Shown: positions 17,531 through 27,322 of the stretch, in pieces
How positions within the stretch are numbered: the stretch's first letter is position 1
Layout of the letters: each line of letters starts with the position of its first letter
NCBI RefSeq assembly: GCF_000328765.2
Contig: NC_019954.2
Coordinates: forward strand, 1,780,516 to 1,844,515
DNA: 64,000 nucleotides
From: Tepidanaerobacter acetatoxydans Re1
Lineage (GTDB): Bacteria > Bacillota > Thermosediminibacteria > Thermosediminibacterales > Tepidanaerobacteraceae
Reading direction: 5' to 3'
Made by a program: the position numbers and the translations under genes
Notes under the pieces: generated by a model
What the model was told of the DNA's origin: nothing
Database searches by the model: none
What the model saw: the letters and a program-made list of their open reading frames with translations, nothing else

Positions 17531-18769
17531 CTATATATTAATTTTTTTACTCCCTTTGGAATCATTGATGCTTGCATCCAGTTCTTCTAAATCTATTCGC
17601 CGGCCCTGTTCTGCGCTTAGATACGCCGCATAAATAACCTGAACAACCTGCCGACCAAGCTCACCATTGGAAATAGGTTCACGATCGTAATAAACCGCCT
17701 CTGCAAAGTCTTGCATCTCCTGAGGATAACCGCGCATCCAATCTTCATCCGGTGACGGGAAAGTCCAACCTGCCTTTGTTTCTATCTTTTCTGAAATATA
17801 TTCATTACCAAATATTTCATTTGCAGGTGCATATGCTTTAACCGAATCATTAGATGCCATGTTGCATTTAATCACACAATTCGTAGTATAAACATCAAGT
17901 GTATTTACAACGCCGCCTAATGTTGTATCATTAGACTTTACCAATGCCTTAGTACCGTCCTCAAAAGTAATAATTACAGTAGCCCAGTCTTCTACATCTT
18001 TCCATTCATCTACAATCCATCGAGCGGACAAGTTTTTAAAAGTTTCTGTACGTGTAAGGTTGCCTACATCTGCTACTACTGATTTTACATGAATGGGCTT
18101 TCCTTGCCTTAGGTTGCCCTCAAAGTGTTTAAGATGTATAACTAAACCCAAAGGATGTGAACCCAGCCTCAGCAGAGATCCACCCCCCGCAAGATTCCAA
18201 TGCCTCGAATAGGCTGCATGAGAACCGCTGTGACTTTCTTCAGACCTAATCTCAAGAATTGCACCTTCACTTTGTTTCAAAAGCCGCTTTGCTTTTGCAA
18301 CCGGCGGTGCATAGATAAAGTCTTCAGCATAACAGATCTTCACATTATTGCGTTTGGCTTCAGCCAGAATAGCATTGGCATTATCCATGGCCTCTTTGTA
18401 CATATGCAGTTTTGGAATATGCCCTGTTTGGTCCACATTACCTTTAAAACCTTCCCCGAAAGCACCTGTCAAAGGTTTTTCACATACAATATGCTTTCCT
18501 GCCTTTGCAGCATCAATGCACAGTTGTCTGTGATGTATATTCGGGGCACATATATCCACTATGTCAATGTCTTTATCATTGAGCATCTGCTGATAGTCAT
18601 CATAGACCCGAACTATCCCATATTGTTTTGCAAAACATTCCGCTTTCTCTTTCGTTCGCGAGAAAACACCTAACACCTCAATAGGAATCCCAATTACTTG
18701 ATTATATGCGTCCATGTGTATGTGAGATACAAATCCCGCTCCCACAAGACCAATCTTAATCTTCTTCAT
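17531..18769 (-). CDS. Gfo/Idh/MocA family oxidoreductase
   Basis: A 412-residue NAD(P)-dependent sugar/inositol dehydrogenase-like protein. N-terminal Rossmann motif GLVGAGFVSHIHMDAY, CEKPL near residue 97 (the conserved lysine of the family), and an alpha/beta C-terminal domain. A ~15-residue insert after the EKPL motif (GEGFKGNVDQTGHIPK) is longer than usual. Family members include inositol 2-dehydrogenase; with IolB nearby a cyclitol or sugar-acid substrate is plausible. Confidence 0.9.
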   Translation of the reverse strand: MKKIKIGLVGAGFVSHIHMDAYNQVIGIPIEVLGVFSRTKEKAECFAKQYGIVRVYDDYQQMLNDKDIDIVDICAPNIHHRQLCIDAAKAGKHIVCEKPLTGAFGEGFKGNVDQTGHIPKLHMYKEAMDNANAILAEAKRNNVKICYAEDFIYAPPVAKAKRLLKQSEGAILEIRSEESHSGSHAAYSRHWNLAGGGSLLRLGSHPLGLVIHLKHFEGNLRQGKPIHVKSVVADVGNLTRTETFKNLSARWIVDEWKDVEDWATVIITFEDGTKALVKSNDTTLGGVVNTLDVYTTNCVIKCNMASNDSVKAYAPANEIFGNEYISEKIETKAGWTFPSPDEDWMRGYPQEMQDFAEAVYYDREPISNGELGRQVVQVIYAAYLSAEQGRRIDLEELDASINDSKGSKKINI

Positions 18770-18819
18770 ACGCGTTCTTCCCTTCTTTCGTCATATATTA
18801 TTTATCGCAGCTAACTTGG

Positions 18820-19533
18820 CTATTTTTCACCGCCAAGATACGCGTCAAGCATAGATTTATCTTTAGCAACTTCGCGGCTTTCGCCAGATAGCACTAACTC
18901 TCCGACGCTCATTACATAGGCGTAATCAGATATAGCAAGTGCAAGCTCCGCATTTTGTTCAATAAGCAGTATTGTAGTACCCTGTTCATTTATTTCTTTA
19001 ATCTTATCCATTATCAAATCCACAATCACCGGTGCAAGACCCAAGGATGGCTCATCTAACATCAAAAGCCTGGGTTCCGACATGATCGCTCTTGCTATAG
19101 CTAGCATCTGCTGTTCTCCACCAGACATTGTACCTGCTAATTGATTGCGACGTTCAGCTAGCCTGGGAAATAGCTCATAGGCTTTTTCCATATTAGCTTT
19201 TAGCTTGTTTTTCGAGTATTTACGGGAATATGTTCCAATTTTTAAGTTATCTGCTACAGTTAAACCAGGAAATACCAGACGACCTTCCGGAACATGTGCT
19301 ACTCCTAGTTTTACGATTTCATCCGGGCGTAGACCTGCTATAGATTGTCCGCAAAATTCAATTCGACCAGATATAGGTTTAATCAAGCCTGATATTGACT
19401 TTAAAATTGTGGATTTACCTGCACCATTTGCCCCAAGCAAAGCGACAATCTTGTTTTGCGGAACTTCAAGATCAATTCCGTGTAATACCGGAACTGTAGA
19501 ATAAGCCACTGTAAGTTCATAAATTTTGAGCAA
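18820..19533 (-). CDS. livF: Branched-chain amino acid/amide ABC transporter ATP-binding protein LivF
   Basis: A 237-residue ATPase: Walker A GANGAGKST, signature MSGGEQQMLAIARA, Walker B LLMLDEPSLGLAP. TTG start behind AGAGGAGG. Last of the five transporter genes, overlapping none but 2 nt after LivG. Family transporters import branched-chain amino acids, amides, urea or aromatic acids. Confidence 0.95.
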   Translation of the reverse strand: MLKIYELTVAYSTVPVLHGIDLEVPQNKIVALLGANGAGKSTILKSISGLIKPISGRIEFCGQSIAGLRPDEIVKLGVAHVPEGRLVFPGLTVADNLKIGTYSRKYSKNKLKANMEKAYELFPRLAERRNQLAGTMSGGEQQMLAIARAIMSEPRLLMLDEPSLGLAPVIVDLIMDKIKEINEQGTTILLIEQNAELALAISDYAYVMSVGELVLSGESREVAKDKSMLDAYLGGEK

Positions 19534-19535
19534 AT

Positions 19536-20327
19536 TTAGCGACCTCCTCTGCCTAGGTAAGCCTCAATTACGACCGGATTCTTTTTAATAACATCAAAGG
19601 TACCTTCGGCAATTTTGCTACCGTGATTAATAACGAATACCCAGTCCGCAAGTTTACCTACAACTTCCATGCGGTGCTCTATAAGCAGAATTGAGATGCC
19701 CTGCTTATTAATTTTTTTAACTAATTCCGTCAAATCTTGTATTTCTTGGGAATTTAGTCCAGCTGCTGGTTCATCAAGTAAAAGTAGTTTTGGTTTAGTA
19801 ATAAGCGCCCTTGCAATTTCAAGAATTCGCTGTTTGCCATACGGGAGATTGCACGCTTTCTCATTGCTCAAATCGCTTAGTCCCACAAAGTCTAAGACTT
19901 CATCTACTTCTTTTGTACTAGCAACAACCTCCCTGCGATATGAAGCTGAGTTCAAAACAGTATGAATAATACTCGCACCACCATTACCATAGCCTTTACC
20001 TAGTAATGCATTTTCAAATACCGTTTGCGAGCCTAAAATTCGTATATTTTGGAAGGTGCGGGCTATTCCCATCCAAGAAATAGAGTGCGGCATGAGGCCT
20101 TGTATCGGCTGTCCTAGAAATTCGATAATTCCTTCGTCAACATTGTAAATACCAGTAATAAGGTTGATTGCTGTAGTTTTTCCCGACCCATTAGGACCGA
20201 TTAATGCACAAATCTGGCCGTCATAAACGTTTATATTTAGCTTGTCTACCGCTACTAGTCCACCAAAACGCTTAGTAATACATTCAGCTTTTAGTACTAA
20301 ATTATCATCATTTTTTTCGGCGTTCAT
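19536..20327 (-). CDS. livG: Branched-chain amino acid/amide ABC transporter ATP-binding protein LivG
   Basis: A 263-residue ATPase: Walker A GPNGSGKTT, the LivG-type insert ISWMGIARTFQNIR, LPYGKQRILEIARAL in place of the LSGGQ signature (usual for LivG), Walker B LLLLDEPAAGL. The start chosen is the ATG following TAGGAG; the ribosome site overlaps the LivM stop codon. Confidence 0.95.
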   Translation of the reverse strand: MNAEKNDDNLVLKAECITKRFGGLVAVDKLNINVYDGQICALIGPNGSGKTTAINLITGIYNVDEGIIEFLGQPIQGLMPHSISWMGIARTFQNIRILGSQTVFENALLGKGYGNGGASIIHTVLNSASYRREVVASTKEVDEVLDFVGLSDLSNEKACNLPYGKQRILEIARALITKPKLLLLDEPAAGLNSQEIQDLTELVKKINKQGISILLIEHRMEVVGKLADWVFVINHGSKIAEGTFDVIKKNPVVIEAYLGRGGR

Positions 20328-20332
20328 TACAA

Positions 20333-21307
20333 TCAACTCCTATTCCCTGGTTCAGTCGAGCTTGTGTACATTCCAAACCTTTTTGTTATACTTTTAAGTA
20401 ATTTGAGAAATGCATTGTCGGATTTCACCCAGTTTAATCGAAGGTAGATTAATAAAATTAGTGAATAAACTAACAAACGACTACTAGATAAAAACCTCAA
20501 AACTTCAGGCAGTCCAGTAAGTATAATCGCAGATATTACGGTTCCTATTACACTTTGCATACCGCCCATTACTACCATCAATAAATAAGTGGTACTCTCA
20601 GCCGATGTAAAAGAGTCCGGACTCATGTACCCAGTTAGATTGGCTAAGAAAACCCCTGATAAACCGGCTAACATCGCGGATAAACTGAAGGCAACAAGCT
20701 TTGCGCGTCTTACATCAATTCCCATAGATTCGGCAACAACTTCATCTTGGCGAATTGCTTTTAATGCTAAGCCCAATCGAGATCTGCCTATTCTTTCCGT
20801 TCCAATTATAACAAATATTAATGTAATAACCATAAAGTAATAAACCCATTGTACGTTGGGAAACAGTTTCGCAAACCCAGATAATCCGTATGCCCCTCCT
20901 GTAATCGGCTCAAGATTGAGAAGTAAGATGCGTACTATTTCGCCAAAACCTATCGTAGTAATGACTAGAAATGGTCCTGAAAGCTTAAAAGAAGGAAAGG
21001 CTAAACCTGTCCCTATAATAGTAGTTAAAGCAGTAGCTAATATCATCCCCAGCCACGGAGATAAACCAAACTTAACAAGAAGAATACCATAGGCGTAAGC
21101 ACCTACAGCTAAAAGTGCAGCACTGCCCATTGATAACATTCCGCCATAACCGGTTAGAATTAATAAGCCAACCACATGTATTGCATTTTGCACACCCCGT
21201 TGTACTACATAGAATTCATATTGAGATGTTATGTGTGGTGCTATTAGTAGAATTATTCCAATTACTAATAGCACATGCTTGCGCAGCAGCTCTATAAGTT
21301 TTGACAT
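20333..21307 (-). CDS. livM: Branched-chain amino acid/amide ABC transporter permease LivM
   Basis: A 324-residue permease with about ten membrane segments and the LivM signature around GTERIGRSRLGLALKAIRQDE (ATPase-coupling loop, residues 169-189). Pairs with LivH to form the channel. Confidence 0.94.
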   Translation of the reverse strand: MSKLIELLRKHVLLVIGIILLIAPHITSQYEFYVVQRGVQNAIHVVGLLILTGYGGMLSMGSAALLAVGAYAYGILLVKFGLSPWLGMILATALTTIIGTGLAFPSFKLSGPFLVITTIGFGEIVRILLLNLEPITGGAYGLSGFAKLFPNVQWVYYFMVITLIFVIIGTERIGRSRLGLALKAIRQDEVVAESMGIDVRRAKLVAFSLSAMLAGLSGVFLANLTGYMSPDSFTSAESTTYLLMVVMGGMQSVIGTVISAIILTGLPEVLRFLSSSRLLVYSLILLIYLRLNWVKSDNAFLKLLKSITKRFGMYTSSTEPGNRS

Positions 21308-21318
21308 TATTAAACCCC

Positions 21319-22206
21319 CTAAACCTTCTCGGAAATTTGAGCTCTAAAGATTCCTCCCGGCCTAAAAAGGAGGAATATCACAAGCACAACAAATGTGAAT
21401 ACATCGCGGTATGCCGGATCAACTAATGTCGCAAAAATTGTCTCTGCAACGCCAACTACTATGCCCCCTACTAAGGCTCCGGTAAAGCTGCCAAGACCAC
21501 CAATAACTACAGCAGACATAGCTTTTACCGCAATTATTCCCCCCATCGATGGAGTTAGTGGAATAATTGGAGAAATTAATACTCCAGAAACAGCAGCTAT
21601 TGCCGTACTCAACAGAAAAGTTAATGCAATCATACGATCATTCCTGATTCCCATTAACCAAGATGCAGTTTGGTTCTGTGCCACAGCTCTCATAGCAGTT
21701 CCAATCATTGTTCCTCGAAGAAAATATTGCAGTAATATGAGAAGTAAAGTTACTATAATAACAATCCCTATTACATGTGGCATCAAATATAATTTGCCAA
21801 TCTGCATAACTTTAGAACCGAAGGGATTAGCATAGGTCTTAGGCGTCGACCCCCAGATAACCAGAATTAGATTACGGATAAACACTGAAAGAGCTATCGT
21901 ACCAATAAGAATGATCTGTGGATTCACTCCCTGCTCTAGCATAGGATAAAAGTAGATTTGACTCAGAATATATCCCAACAGTCCCATTATGACTATAACA
22001 GTAACAAAAGCAGGAATATATGGTATTTTCAATGCACCAAAAATCGAGAGCATGAGATAACCGCCAAGTGTAAGCAAATCACCTTGAGCAAAATTAAACA
22101 AGCCTGAAGCGTTCCAGATTAAGGATATGCCTAATGCTGGTAAAGAGTAAATAACGCCCATAGCAAGACCATTTAAAATAAGCTGAAATAAGGTAGCAAT
22201 TGTCAA
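21319..22206 (-). CDS. livH: Branched-chain amino acid/amide ABC transporter permease LivH
   Basis: A 295-residue permease; N-terminal LFQLILNGLAMGVIYSLPAL, NFAQGDLLTLGGYL near residue 38, and coupling loop GTAMRAVAQNQTASWLMGI near residue 175. TTG start behind AGAGGTG. Confidence 0.94.
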   Translation of the reverse strand: MTIATLFQLILNGLAMGVIYSLPALGISLIWNASGLFNFAQGDLLTLGGYLMLSIFGALKIPYIPAFVTVIVIMGLLGYILSQIYFYPMLEQGVNPQIILIGTIALSVFIRNLILVIWGSTPKTYANPFGSKVMQIGKLYLMPHVIGIVIIVTLLLILLQYFLRGTMIGTAMRAVAQNQTASWLMGIRNDRMIALTFLLSTAIAAVSGVLISPIIPLTPSMGGIIAVKAMSAVVIGGLGSFTGALVGGIVVGVAETIFATLVDPAYRDVFTFVVLVIFLLFRPGGIFRAQISEKV

Positions 22207-22242
22207 AATATCAACACCTCTTCTGATTGTTGTAGGTAATAA

Positions 22243-22284
22243 GGTCGCTAGCAGGCTTACCTCTGTATTAAATTGCTAGCGACC
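22243..22284. other. Intercistronic hairpin between the binding-protein and LivH genes
   Basis: Perfect 11-bp arms GGTCGCTAGCA/TGCTAGCGACC with a 20-nt loop and no T-run. Hairpins at this position commonly stabilise the binding-protein mRNA so that it is made in excess of the permease. Confidence 0.7.
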
Positions 22285-22317
22285 AACTCATTCCTTAATT
22301 ACAACAATATATTAATG

Positions 22318-23475
22318 CTAGCGCTCTACAGGATACTCCTCTGTTAAAAGCAACTGCCATTTTCCATCCTTAAATATCTGGGTGTAAATTGTATGAACTA
22401 AATTGCCTTCCTTGTCCGCTTGGTAATGAGCAAGAACACCTTCATAATCAAGCTTTGAGAGTTCTTCACGTATCTTTTCCCGATTTCCGCCAACGCGGCC
22501 TATTATATCTGCCAAGATATAAATTGAATCATAATGGTTAATATGAGTTGGCGAAAGCGACTCCTCAAATTTTTCCTCATACTTCTTAATAAACTCCTGA
22601 CGCTTAGGATCTGGATCTCCTTGTGAAAATGTTGTGCTACATACTAATCCTTCAATATTAGCTGTTCCTGCCAATTCCTCTACAGCCGGAGAAGCACAAC
22701 CGCGTTCTCCAAATACAAGCATATTTTCCATTCCTAGCTCCATCCGTTGTCTTAAAATTAGCCCAAGCTCTGCTTCATAACCATATAGAAACAAGGCGTC
22801 TGCACCGGTATTCTTAATTTGTAGGAGTTGAGCCGTAAAATCTCGGTCACCGTCATTATATGTTTGAATAGTAACCGGCTCAAGCCCGTATTCCGCAAGC
22901 GCAGGTAAGGTAGCATCCCAAAGGCCTTTGGAATACTCATTGTTACCGTATAAGACAGCAGGTCTTGTTACATTGAAATGTTCTTTAGCTGTCTTAGCTA
23001 AAATCGGAATCCAATAGGTTGATGGGATTTGGATTCGGAAGGTATAAGGATTGCCTTTTTTAGTGGTATCGGCATTTGTTCCATCTGTAATAAACGGTAT
23101 TTTAGCTTGTCTCCATAAATCTTCTGCTGCAAGAATAGTCCCTGAACGGTTAGGCCCTATAACAGCTACAGGTTCTAAAGCAATAGCCTTACGAACTGCT
23201 TCAATCCCTGTTGTTGTGCTTGAAGTTTCATCAACCGTTACATATTCTATTGGAACACCATTAATTCCGCCATTCTCATTTATTTCATCCACTGCCATTT
23301 TAGCCGCATTTACCAAAATTTGACCTTGAAACGATGCATCACCTGTAAGAGGTGCCAAATGTACAATTTTATATGACTCTGGTTTATTATTACACCCTCC
23401 TAGCAATAAACTGGAACCCATGATAACCAGTAAAACAATCGCAAAACCGCGTTTTACTATTAATTTTTTTAACAT
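22318..23475 (-). CDS. ABC transporter substrate-binding lipoprotein, LivJ/LivK family
   Basis: A 385-residue periplasmic-binding-type protein (type I fold). A 25-residue signal peptide ends in lipobox LLGGC with the lipidated Cys28. Mature domain typical of Leu/Ile/Val-binding relatives (VHLAPLTGDASFQGQILVNA, AVIGPNRSG). First gene of the transporter set. The ligand is unknown: the associated enzymes suggest a sugar-acid, cyclitol or amide rather than a branched-chain amino acid. Confidence 0.93.
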   Translation of the reverse strand: MLKKLIVKRGFAIVLLVIMGSSLLLGGCNNKPESYKIVHLAPLTGDASFQGQILVNAAKMAVDEINENGGINGVPIEYVTVDETSSTTTGIEAVRKAIALEPVAVIGPNRSGTILAAEDLWRQAKIPFITDGTNADTTKKGNPYTFRIQIPSTYWIPILAKTAKEHFNVTRPAVLYGNNEYSKGLWDATLPALAEYGLEPVTIQTYNDGDRDFTAQLLQIKNTGADALFLYGYEAELGLILRQRMELGMENMLVFGERGCASPAVEELAGTANIEGLVCSTTFSQGDPDPKRQEFIKKYEEKFEESLSPTHINHYDSIYILADIIGRVGGNREKIREELSKLDYEGVLAHYQADKEGNLVHTIYTQIFKDGKWQLLLTEEYPVER

Positions 23476-23860
23476 ATAAGGTCCTCCCCCTTATTTTTAT
23501 TTATTTGTCTTTTTAATTTGTTTACGACAATAATCATTCTAAGGGAATACGACTTGAGTTTATAAATTTGTTGATATTTGTGAGCTATAAAGTGGTGTAT
23601 TTTATATAATTTTTGCCTTGAGAATTTTTTAGCTATAAATCTAACATCCTCCTAAATACGATTTTTCACTTCCTTTTTCTAAATTTTTTAATTTTTATTG
23701 CAATACTTAATCTACTACAAATTTATTAAATTTGACTTACACCTCCTCCTTTTACTGCTATGAAAATTATTTTGAGCTGCTGCTCAAATAGTATTTTGCC
23801 GGCTACTTAACTTGGATGACTCTTCCTAAACTTCTTGCATTGCAACTAATAGCAGTAGCT
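23476..23860. other. Non-coding region upstream of the Liv operon
   Basis: 385 nt of very AT-rich DNA that should contain the Liv promoter, though no clear -35/-10 pair stands out. It holds a perfect 17-bp palindrome at 23718-23734 (CAAATTT-ATT-AAATTTG, possible GntR-type operator), two copies of AGCTATAAA 48 nt apart, and an inverted repeat TTTGAGC/GCTCAAA at 23771-23788 that may end the upstream transcript. Confidence 0.5.
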
Positions 23861-24463
23861 TTACATAGTCATGCCGCCATCAATAACTATGATACTACCT
23901 GTCATATAAGCAGCTTCATCGCTTGCAGCAAACAATACAGCATGAGCTATTTCCTCTACGCGACCAAGTCTGCCCATAGGTTGCCTCCCTATAAAAGTCG
24001 CTTCCATTGCGGCAGGATCTTCGGCTGTAGCAATTTTTTCTTTAATGGCAGGAGTATAAGTAGTACCCGGGCAAACTACATTAACACGAATATTATCTTT
24101 TACATAATCTGCAGCCATAGCCCTAGATAATGCAACAACAGCTCCTTTTGATGCACAATATGCTGCTCTATCCACATGACCTTTAAGTGCTGCAACCGAA
24201 CCCATATTGACTATTACGCCGCCGCCTTGTTTCTTCATATGAGGCAATACAAATTTAGACATGAAAAAAGTTCCTTTTACATTTATATCCATAGTTAAAT
24301 CAAACTCTTCTTCAGACGTGCTTTCCAAATTCCCCGGTATCACAACGCCTGCATTGTTAACCAATATATCTATCTTTCCAAAAGCCTCTATTCCCTTTTC
24401 AATGATGCTTTCTGCAGATTTTACATCTGATACATCCCCTGGAACAAAAACAGCTTCACCTCC
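23861..24463 (-). pseudogene. 5'-truncated short-chain dehydrogenase/reductase relic
   Basis: Reads as an SDR from about the third beta strand to the end: GGEAVFVPGDVSDV, KIDILVNNAG, catalytic YCASK with upstream MGSVAALKG, and the C-terminal GSIIVIDGG. The N-terminal ~60 residues with the cofactor-binding TGxxxGIG are absent, and the DNA upstream does not encode them in any frame. No ATG or GTG start exists before NNAG; only a TTG at 24364. It follows gnd on the same strand. Confidence 0.8.
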
Positions 24464-24594
24464 AAGTAGTATTAAGACTAAAATATTTGATCTTCTTTTC
24501 TGTGGTTTTTTAACCGCCCCCTTTTATTTCTATCTATATCTACTCGTATTATGTCAAGCCATTTTCACATCATTTAAAATTTTGATTCAAATTA

Positions 24595-26007
24595 TTACAT
24601 CCAAATCGTATGAAAAATTCCTTCTTCATCTATTCTTTCATAAGTATGTGCACCAAAATAGTCCCTCTGGGCTTGAATCAGGTTTGCAGGTAAGGTATGT
24701 CTGCGATAGGAATCATAGTATGCAAGTGCAGAACTAAAAGAGGGCACGGGAATTCCATTAAGAGCCGCTGTACTTACTACACTGCGCCAGGCTGCTTGGC
24801 AGTTTTCTATGCTTTGGTTAAAGTATGGTGCAAGCATTAAGTTTTTGAGCTGCAGGTTTTCATCATATGTCTGTTTGATTTTTTCTAAAAACTGTGCCCG
24901 TATTATACAGCCTCCCCTCCAAAGTAAGGCTATATTGCCAAGATTCAGATCCCAATTGTATATATCTGACGCCTTTGCCATTAAATCAAACCCCTGAGCA
25001 TATGAACAGATTTTTGAGGCATATAGTGCCTTCCTTATGTCTTCTAAAAATTGCTTCCTATCACCTTTAAAAGATGTAGAAGGTCCTTTCAGTATTTTAG
25101 ACGCCTCAACCCGCTCCTCTTTGGCTGAGGACATATATCTTGCAAACACCGCTTCTGTTATAGTAGGTATGCAAACGCCAATATCTAAAGCTTCTTGTGA
25201 TGTCCATTTTCCGGTGCCTTTTTGCCCTGCTTTATCAAGTATTACATCAACCAAAGGCTTACCTGTTTTATCATCTACTTTACCTAAAATATCGGCGGTT
25301 ATTTCTATTAGATATGAATTAAGTTCTCCTTGGTTCCACTCGGCAAAGATTTCTTTCATTTCAAGAGCAGTCATGCCAAGCAACTCTTTCATTAGAAAAT
25401 AGGCTTCGCTAATAAGCTGCATATCACTGTATTCTATACCGTTATGAGTCATCTTCACAAAGTGACCTGCACCATCCGGTCCCACATAGTCACAACAAGC
25501 TGCTCCGCCAGGTGTTTTTGCAGATATCTTTATAAAGATGTCCGATATTTGTTCCCATGCCTCTTTCGAGCCACCGGGCATAATACTCGGACCCTTCAGT
25601 GCCCCTTCTTCACCGCCGGAAACTCCTACACCCATATAATGTATTCCTTTTTGCTCAAGTTCCCTTGCTCTACGCACTGTATCTTTAAAGTAAGAGTTAC
25701 CACCGTCTATTAAAATATCTCCTTTTTCCATTAAAGGCACTAATTGATGTATTACAGCATCAACTGCAGTTCCTGCCTTTACCATAAGCATTATTTTACG
25801 AGGTTTTTTAAGTGATGCCACAAGTTCCTCTAGGGAAAAAACACCCTTTATCCTGCTCCTACCTTTAGCTGATGTTTCCAAAAATTCTTTAGTTTTTTCT
25901 GCAGTTCTATTATAAACAGAGATTTGATATCCGTTTCTTTCGATATTTAGTGCCAGATTTTGGCCCATGACAGCAAGTCCAATCAAGCCTATATCAGATT
26001 TATTCAT
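24595..26007 (-). CDS. gnd: 6-phosphogluconate dehydrogenase (decarboxylating)
   Basis: A 470-residue enzyme of full family length converting 6-phosphogluconate to ribulose 5-phosphate plus CO2. N-terminal Rossmann [15 protein letters not shown], substrate motifs [19 protein letters not shown] and [11 protein letters not shown]-terminal domain to residue 470 with the R-H type tail region (AHTYERID). Start after AGGAGTAGTAATT. The adjacent gluconokinase-like gene provides its substrate. Confidence 0.97.
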   Translation of the reverse strand: MNKSDIGLIGLAVMGQNLALNIERNGYQISVYNRTAEKTKEFLETSAKGRSRIKGVFSLEELVASLKKPRKIMLMVKAGTAVDAVIHQLVPLMEKGDILIDGGNSYFKDTVRRARELEQKGIHYMGVGVSGGEEGALKGPSIMPGGSKEAWEQISDIFIKISAKTPGGAACCDYVGPDGAGHFVKMTHNGIEYSDMQLISEAYFLMKELLGMTALEMKEIFAEWNQGELNSYLIEITADILGKVDDKTGKPLVDVILDKAGQKGTGKWTSQEALDIGVCIPTITEAVFARYMSSAKEERVEASKILKGPSTSFKGDRKQFLEDIRKALYASKICSYAQGFDLMAKASDIYNWDLNLGNIALLWRGGCIIRAQFLEKIKQTYDENLQLKNLMLAPYFNQSIENCQAAWRSVVSTAALNGIPVPSFSSALAYYDSYRRHTLPANLIQAQRDYFGAHTYERIDEEGIFHTIWM

Positions 26008-26046
26008 AATTACTACTCCTGTTCTCTCATATCTTTTATCATTAAT

Positions 26047-27318
26047 TTAGTCAAAAATTTTTTCATATGCCCATAATCCTAGTGCCGGATTGCTTATATA
26101 GAATATTTCTTCACCAGTTTCTACGACATTAAAACCATCCTTAAATTTGCTAATATCATATTTATTAAGGGCATCTTTAAGCGGCATATATTCAAAGCCA
26201 ACACTTTCTACTTCCGTTTTTGAAAGCTTATCTGTCGCATAGGTTATTTTAAATCTACCATCTGATGAACCATGAATCAAGTGAGCCGCAGCCGATAAAT
26301 TATTCTGTAAATCATCGTTATCATGTGTTAAGGAAAGTATCTTATCTCTGCCTACATATCCATATTTTCTTATTAAATTATCAATACCTTTATCCTCTCC
26401 AAACTGTTTGACACCCGGAGCAACAATAATCAGATGCCCATTATCCTCTATAGCCATGCGGCTTCTGTAGACAGCCTTGTTACCCACCCATGTGCTTTTA
26501 AATTCTTCCGGATCAAGATATACCACTATTTTTTTAAGAGGTTTTTTTAGAAATACTATATTTTTTTCCTGACTGAGCTTAACCGCCTCTTCAAAAACTG
26601 CTCTTTCACGGCCTATAAAAAGTCCGGATAATTGATTTTCACCTTGCTCTTGGGATATAACTGTTAAAACATACATTAAAGGTACATCTGCAAAAAAGTT
26701 CTCCTCTGCATAGTCGTAAACCTTTCGAACCGGGGAATGATCCTTACCCATAATTCTTTCAAGGCCATACACCGCACCTAGAAAGTGAGAACTGTTTATC
26801 ATATGTTTTCCGCCGCATCCTACGAATATATTTTTATTGTAATTAGCCATACCCACTACCTCATGCGGCACTACCTGACCTATTGATATTATTAAATCAT
26901 ATTCTCGGCTTATCAGTCGATGGTTTACTTCTACATCTATCGAAAAGTCCAATAGCCCTTCTGAAACCTCTTTCACGAATGGGCTCGGCACTTCACCGAT
27001 TTTTACAATATCATTTCTCCAATCATGTACTATAAATCTCTCTCTCGGTATGTATTTGCCGTACATTTTTTCTATTTCTATATCAGTCATAGGCATATGT
27101 GTTCCTATGGCAGGCATTATATCCACGTGACAAGTTCTGCTTAATGTATCATAATACATCTGAGTTATCTTCCCGGCTTTGGAATGATATCTGGTAAAGT
27201 CTGGCGGCAATAGTAATACCTTTTTTATTCTTCCGTTTAGATTTGATATAGATTCTTTTAAAGCCTCATCTATCTGGAAATCAGTAATACTATCAGATTT
27301 TAAGATTATATTTTTCAA
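26047..27318 (-). CDS. LarA-like nickel-pincer racemase/epimerase family protein (DUF2088)
   Basis: A 423-residue lactate-racemase-like protein. Candidate active-site elements: GTHMPM near residue 75, VVPHEVVGM near 170, and GCGGKHMI near 185, where the lysine corresponds to the one that covalently holds the nickel-pincer cofactor in LarA. The start chosen is TTG behind AGAGGTG, 4 nt after the kinase stop; an earlier start would overlap the kinase. No larB, larC or larE is nearby. In a sugar-acid operon it most likely epimerises an aldonate or ketoacid rather than lactate. Confidence 0.85.
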   Translation of the reverse strand: MKNIILKSDSITDFQIDEALKESISNLNGRIKKVLLLPPDFTRYHSKAGKITQMYYDTLSRTCHVDIMPAIGTHMPMTDIEIEKMYGKYIPRERFIVHDWRNDIVKIGEVPSPFVKEVSEGLLDFSIDVEVNHRLISREYDLIISIGQVVPHEVVGMANYNKNIFVGCGGKHMINSSHFLGAVYGLERIMGKDHSPVRKVYDYAEENFFADVPLMYVLTVISQEQGENQLSGLFIGRERAVFEEAVKLSQEKNIVFLKKPLKKIVVYLDPEEFKSTWVGNKAVYRSRMAIEDNGHLIIVAPGVKQFGEDKGIDNLIRKYGYVGRDKILSLTHDNDDLQNNLSAAAHLIHGSSDGRFKITYATDKLSKTEVESVGFEYMPLKDALNKYDISKFKDGFNVVETGEEIFYISNPALGLWAYEKIFD

Positions 27319-27322
27319 AATG

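Noticed and set aside
23718-23734. 17-bp palindrome as a definite GntR operator
   Set aside because: AT-rich palindromes arise easily here and no second copy was found near the regulator; kept only as a note in the region entry.
24261-24737. 158-residue plus-strand open frame
   Set aside because: Antisense to the SDR relic and gnd; no ribosome site and no recognisable protein pattern.
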